Below, piece after piece: positions 4,867 through 5,985 of a stretch of DNA of 5,985 bases (the stretch's first letter is position 1; each line of letters begins with the position of its first letter). Origin of the DNA: an uncultured Bacteroidia bacterium. Lineage in GTDB: Bacteria; Bacteroidota; Bacteroidia; Bacteroidales; UBA932. The notes below the pieces were generated by a model that worked only from the letters and a program-made list of their open reading frames with translations, did no database searches and was not told the DNA's origin. The DNA lies in the NCBI GenBank assembly GCA_902795785.1, contig CADBMK010000002.1:1-5985 (forward strand). The letters are read 5' to 3'. A program made the position numbers and the translations under genes.

Positions 4867-5985
4867 CGGTGAAGTCAGGGTTGTAAACAGTCCTGCGTAT
4901 TGCCGTGTTCTCCAGTCCGTAGCCTGATTCTTTTCTGTTGAAGAGGAAGTCAGACTGGAGCCCTTCGAGTTTTATCCCTTCAAGTTGGGAGTTCCAATTC
5001 CTGCCGTAGCGGCTTATCGTGCTAAGAAGGCTATAGGCCGTGTCATATCCCATAAAGGCGAAACTGTTTGGCTCCGTTTCGTACAGGGCCCTGTAGGCGA
5101 GGATGAATCTCTTTGTTCTCTCGCTATCGTAATTTACGGTATATGATGCACTTACGTGAAGATTCAGCTTGTGCAGGTCTTCAATGTCCAGGTTTGGCGT
5201 AGAACGGATCTTTGCAACTGAATACAGGACTACGTCATATTTCTTGTGGGACATCAGAATAAGGTTGCGGACTGCATCGTTTACGAATACCGCGCTTTCT
5301 GCCGGGGCGATAATTACCCTGTTTGCGCCCCTGTCGGTCATCGTCTCGGTGAATGTGCCGGAGATTGTCCTGCCCTGCTTTACGTTATAACTTACGATGG
5401 AATACCTGAGGCCGGCTTTGTTCAGCGCCTGGGTGACCTTTGTCACTCCTTCCGTCTCCTCCGCCTGTTTCTCAACTACGAGGATAATCCTGTCATCGTG
5501 GCTGAGATCCTTCTTGATCCAGGAAACCATGTCCTCATACTGATAATCAGTTGCCGTAGGTGCCTGGAGAAGGTTTTCGTGTGATGCCAGAAGGCTGGCT
5601 GCCTTTGGTTCCAGAGGAGATACTATGGATGTCCTGGAAGGACACTTTGCCAGAACTCCTTCTATGTCGGTTTTAGAGATAGGTCCGATAACGATATCCT
5701 TGGTGTCCAGTCCTGACGGGATGGCGCCGCTGCTGATATCGAAGGTCTCGATTTCAGTGTTAATGCCTTCATCCTTGAGGTCTTTTGCCGCAAGGAGAAC
5801 TCCTGAATAGAAGTCGGCGTTCATTGTGAAACGGTCCGAAGCGCCGTTAAGAGGCAGCAGGACGGCTGTCTGGATGGCCTTGCCGTGATGGAATACAGGC
5901 AGGGCGCTTTCTTCCTCCTGTGTCTGGACAGGATTCTCCTTGACAGGTTCAGCCTTCTCTTCCGCTATGATTACCGAAGAAGGAT
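4850..5985 (-). CDS. Periplasmic ligand-binding-fold protein, 5' end outside the window
   Basis: The minus-strand frame ending with TAA at 4850-4852 stays open to the last base, giving 377 visible residues. An ATG at 5824 is internal: the 53 codons before it fit the same protein. Visible residues 1-35 form a Pro/Glu/Lys-rich linker (for example EEKAEPVKENPVQTQEEE). From about 36 the type I periplasmic-binding fold begins with IQTAVLLPLNG, then DFYSGVLLAAKDL, then DIVIGPISKTDI near 100; FAFMGYDTAYSLLS comes near the C-terminal side. This is the fold of branched-chain amino-acid (LivK-like) receptors. In Bacteroidota such proteins often carry N-terminal LysM peptidoglycan-binding repeats ahead of a linker; none is visible here, so that is a prediction for the part outside. 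The ligand is unknown, and no transporter genes are adjacent. It converges on recN with a 17-base overlap. Confidence 0.8.
   Translation of the reverse strand, partial: PSSVIIAEEKAEPVKENPVQTQEEESALPVFHHGKAIQTAVLLPLNGASDRFTMNADFYSGVLLAAKDLKDEGINTEIETFDISSGAIPSGLDTKDIVIGPISKTDIEGVLAKCPSRTSIVSPLEPKAASLLASHENLLQAPTATDYQYEDMVSWIKKDLSHDDRIILVVEKQAEETEGVTKVTQALNKAGLRYSIVSYNVKQGRTISGTFTETMTDRGANRVIIAPAESAVFVNDAVRNLILMSHKKYDVVLYSVAKIRSTPNLDIEDLHKLNLHVSASYTVNYDSERTKRFILAYRALYETEPNSFAFMGYDTAYSLLSTISRYGRNWNSQLEGIKLEGLQSDFLFNRKESGYGLENTAIRRTVYNPDFTVTLVQ

Noticed and set aside
5169..5810. Plus-strand frames over the binding-fold gene
   Set aside because: They are short antisense frames without recognisable motifs; the minus-strand frame is continuous and matches a known fold.

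Overview
The window looks like ordinary chromosomal DNA from a Bacteroidota bacterium, most likely an uncultured or gut-type member of the Bacteroidales. Three things point there: the gene set (a TPR lipoprotein BamD followed by a divergent Rpb6/omega-like RNA polymerase subunit and recN), the TAnnTTTG-type -7 boxes upstream of genes, and start codons with no Shine-Dalgarno sequence. GC content is moderate and looks even across the coding part. No genus can be assigned from this sequence alone.

Layout. Bases 1-422 hold no convincing gene. Bases 1-293 form a very large imperfect palindrome (two 96-base arms, outer 64 bases identical, around a 101-base GC-rich centre), probably a dispersed palindromic repeat element whose left end may continue outside the window. 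It is followed by a small repeat-rich stretch (294-422). On the minus strand at 423-872 is a Fur/PerR-family regulator without the usual CxxC zinc motifs. It is divergent from a plus-strand run of four genes: thioredoxin reductase trxB (949-1875), bamD (1897-2778), an omega-like RNA polymerase subunit (2839-3198) and recN (3208-4866). On the minus strand, converging on recN and overlapping it by 17 bases, is the 3' part of a periplasmic ligand-binding-fold protein (4850 to the window edge). Its frame is open to the edge, so the gene starts outside.

How it fits together. The regulator and trxB share a 76-base AT-rich divergent control region whose two -7-like boxes are exact inverted copies of each other. 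This suggests joint control of a redox gene and its possible regulator, but that is inference. The plus-strand genes are closely spaced (21, 60 and 9 bases) and are housekeeping functions: thiol redox balance, outer-membrane protein assembly, transcription and DNA repair. In many Bacteroidota I recall coaBC and a DUF4835 gene between the omega-like gene and recN; here they are absent.

The least ordinary items are the large palindrome at 1-293 and a near-ideal intrinsic terminator for the minus-strand gene that lies inside conserved recN codons (4755-4783). No new multi-gene system, CRISPR array, tRNA, rRNA or transposase was found.
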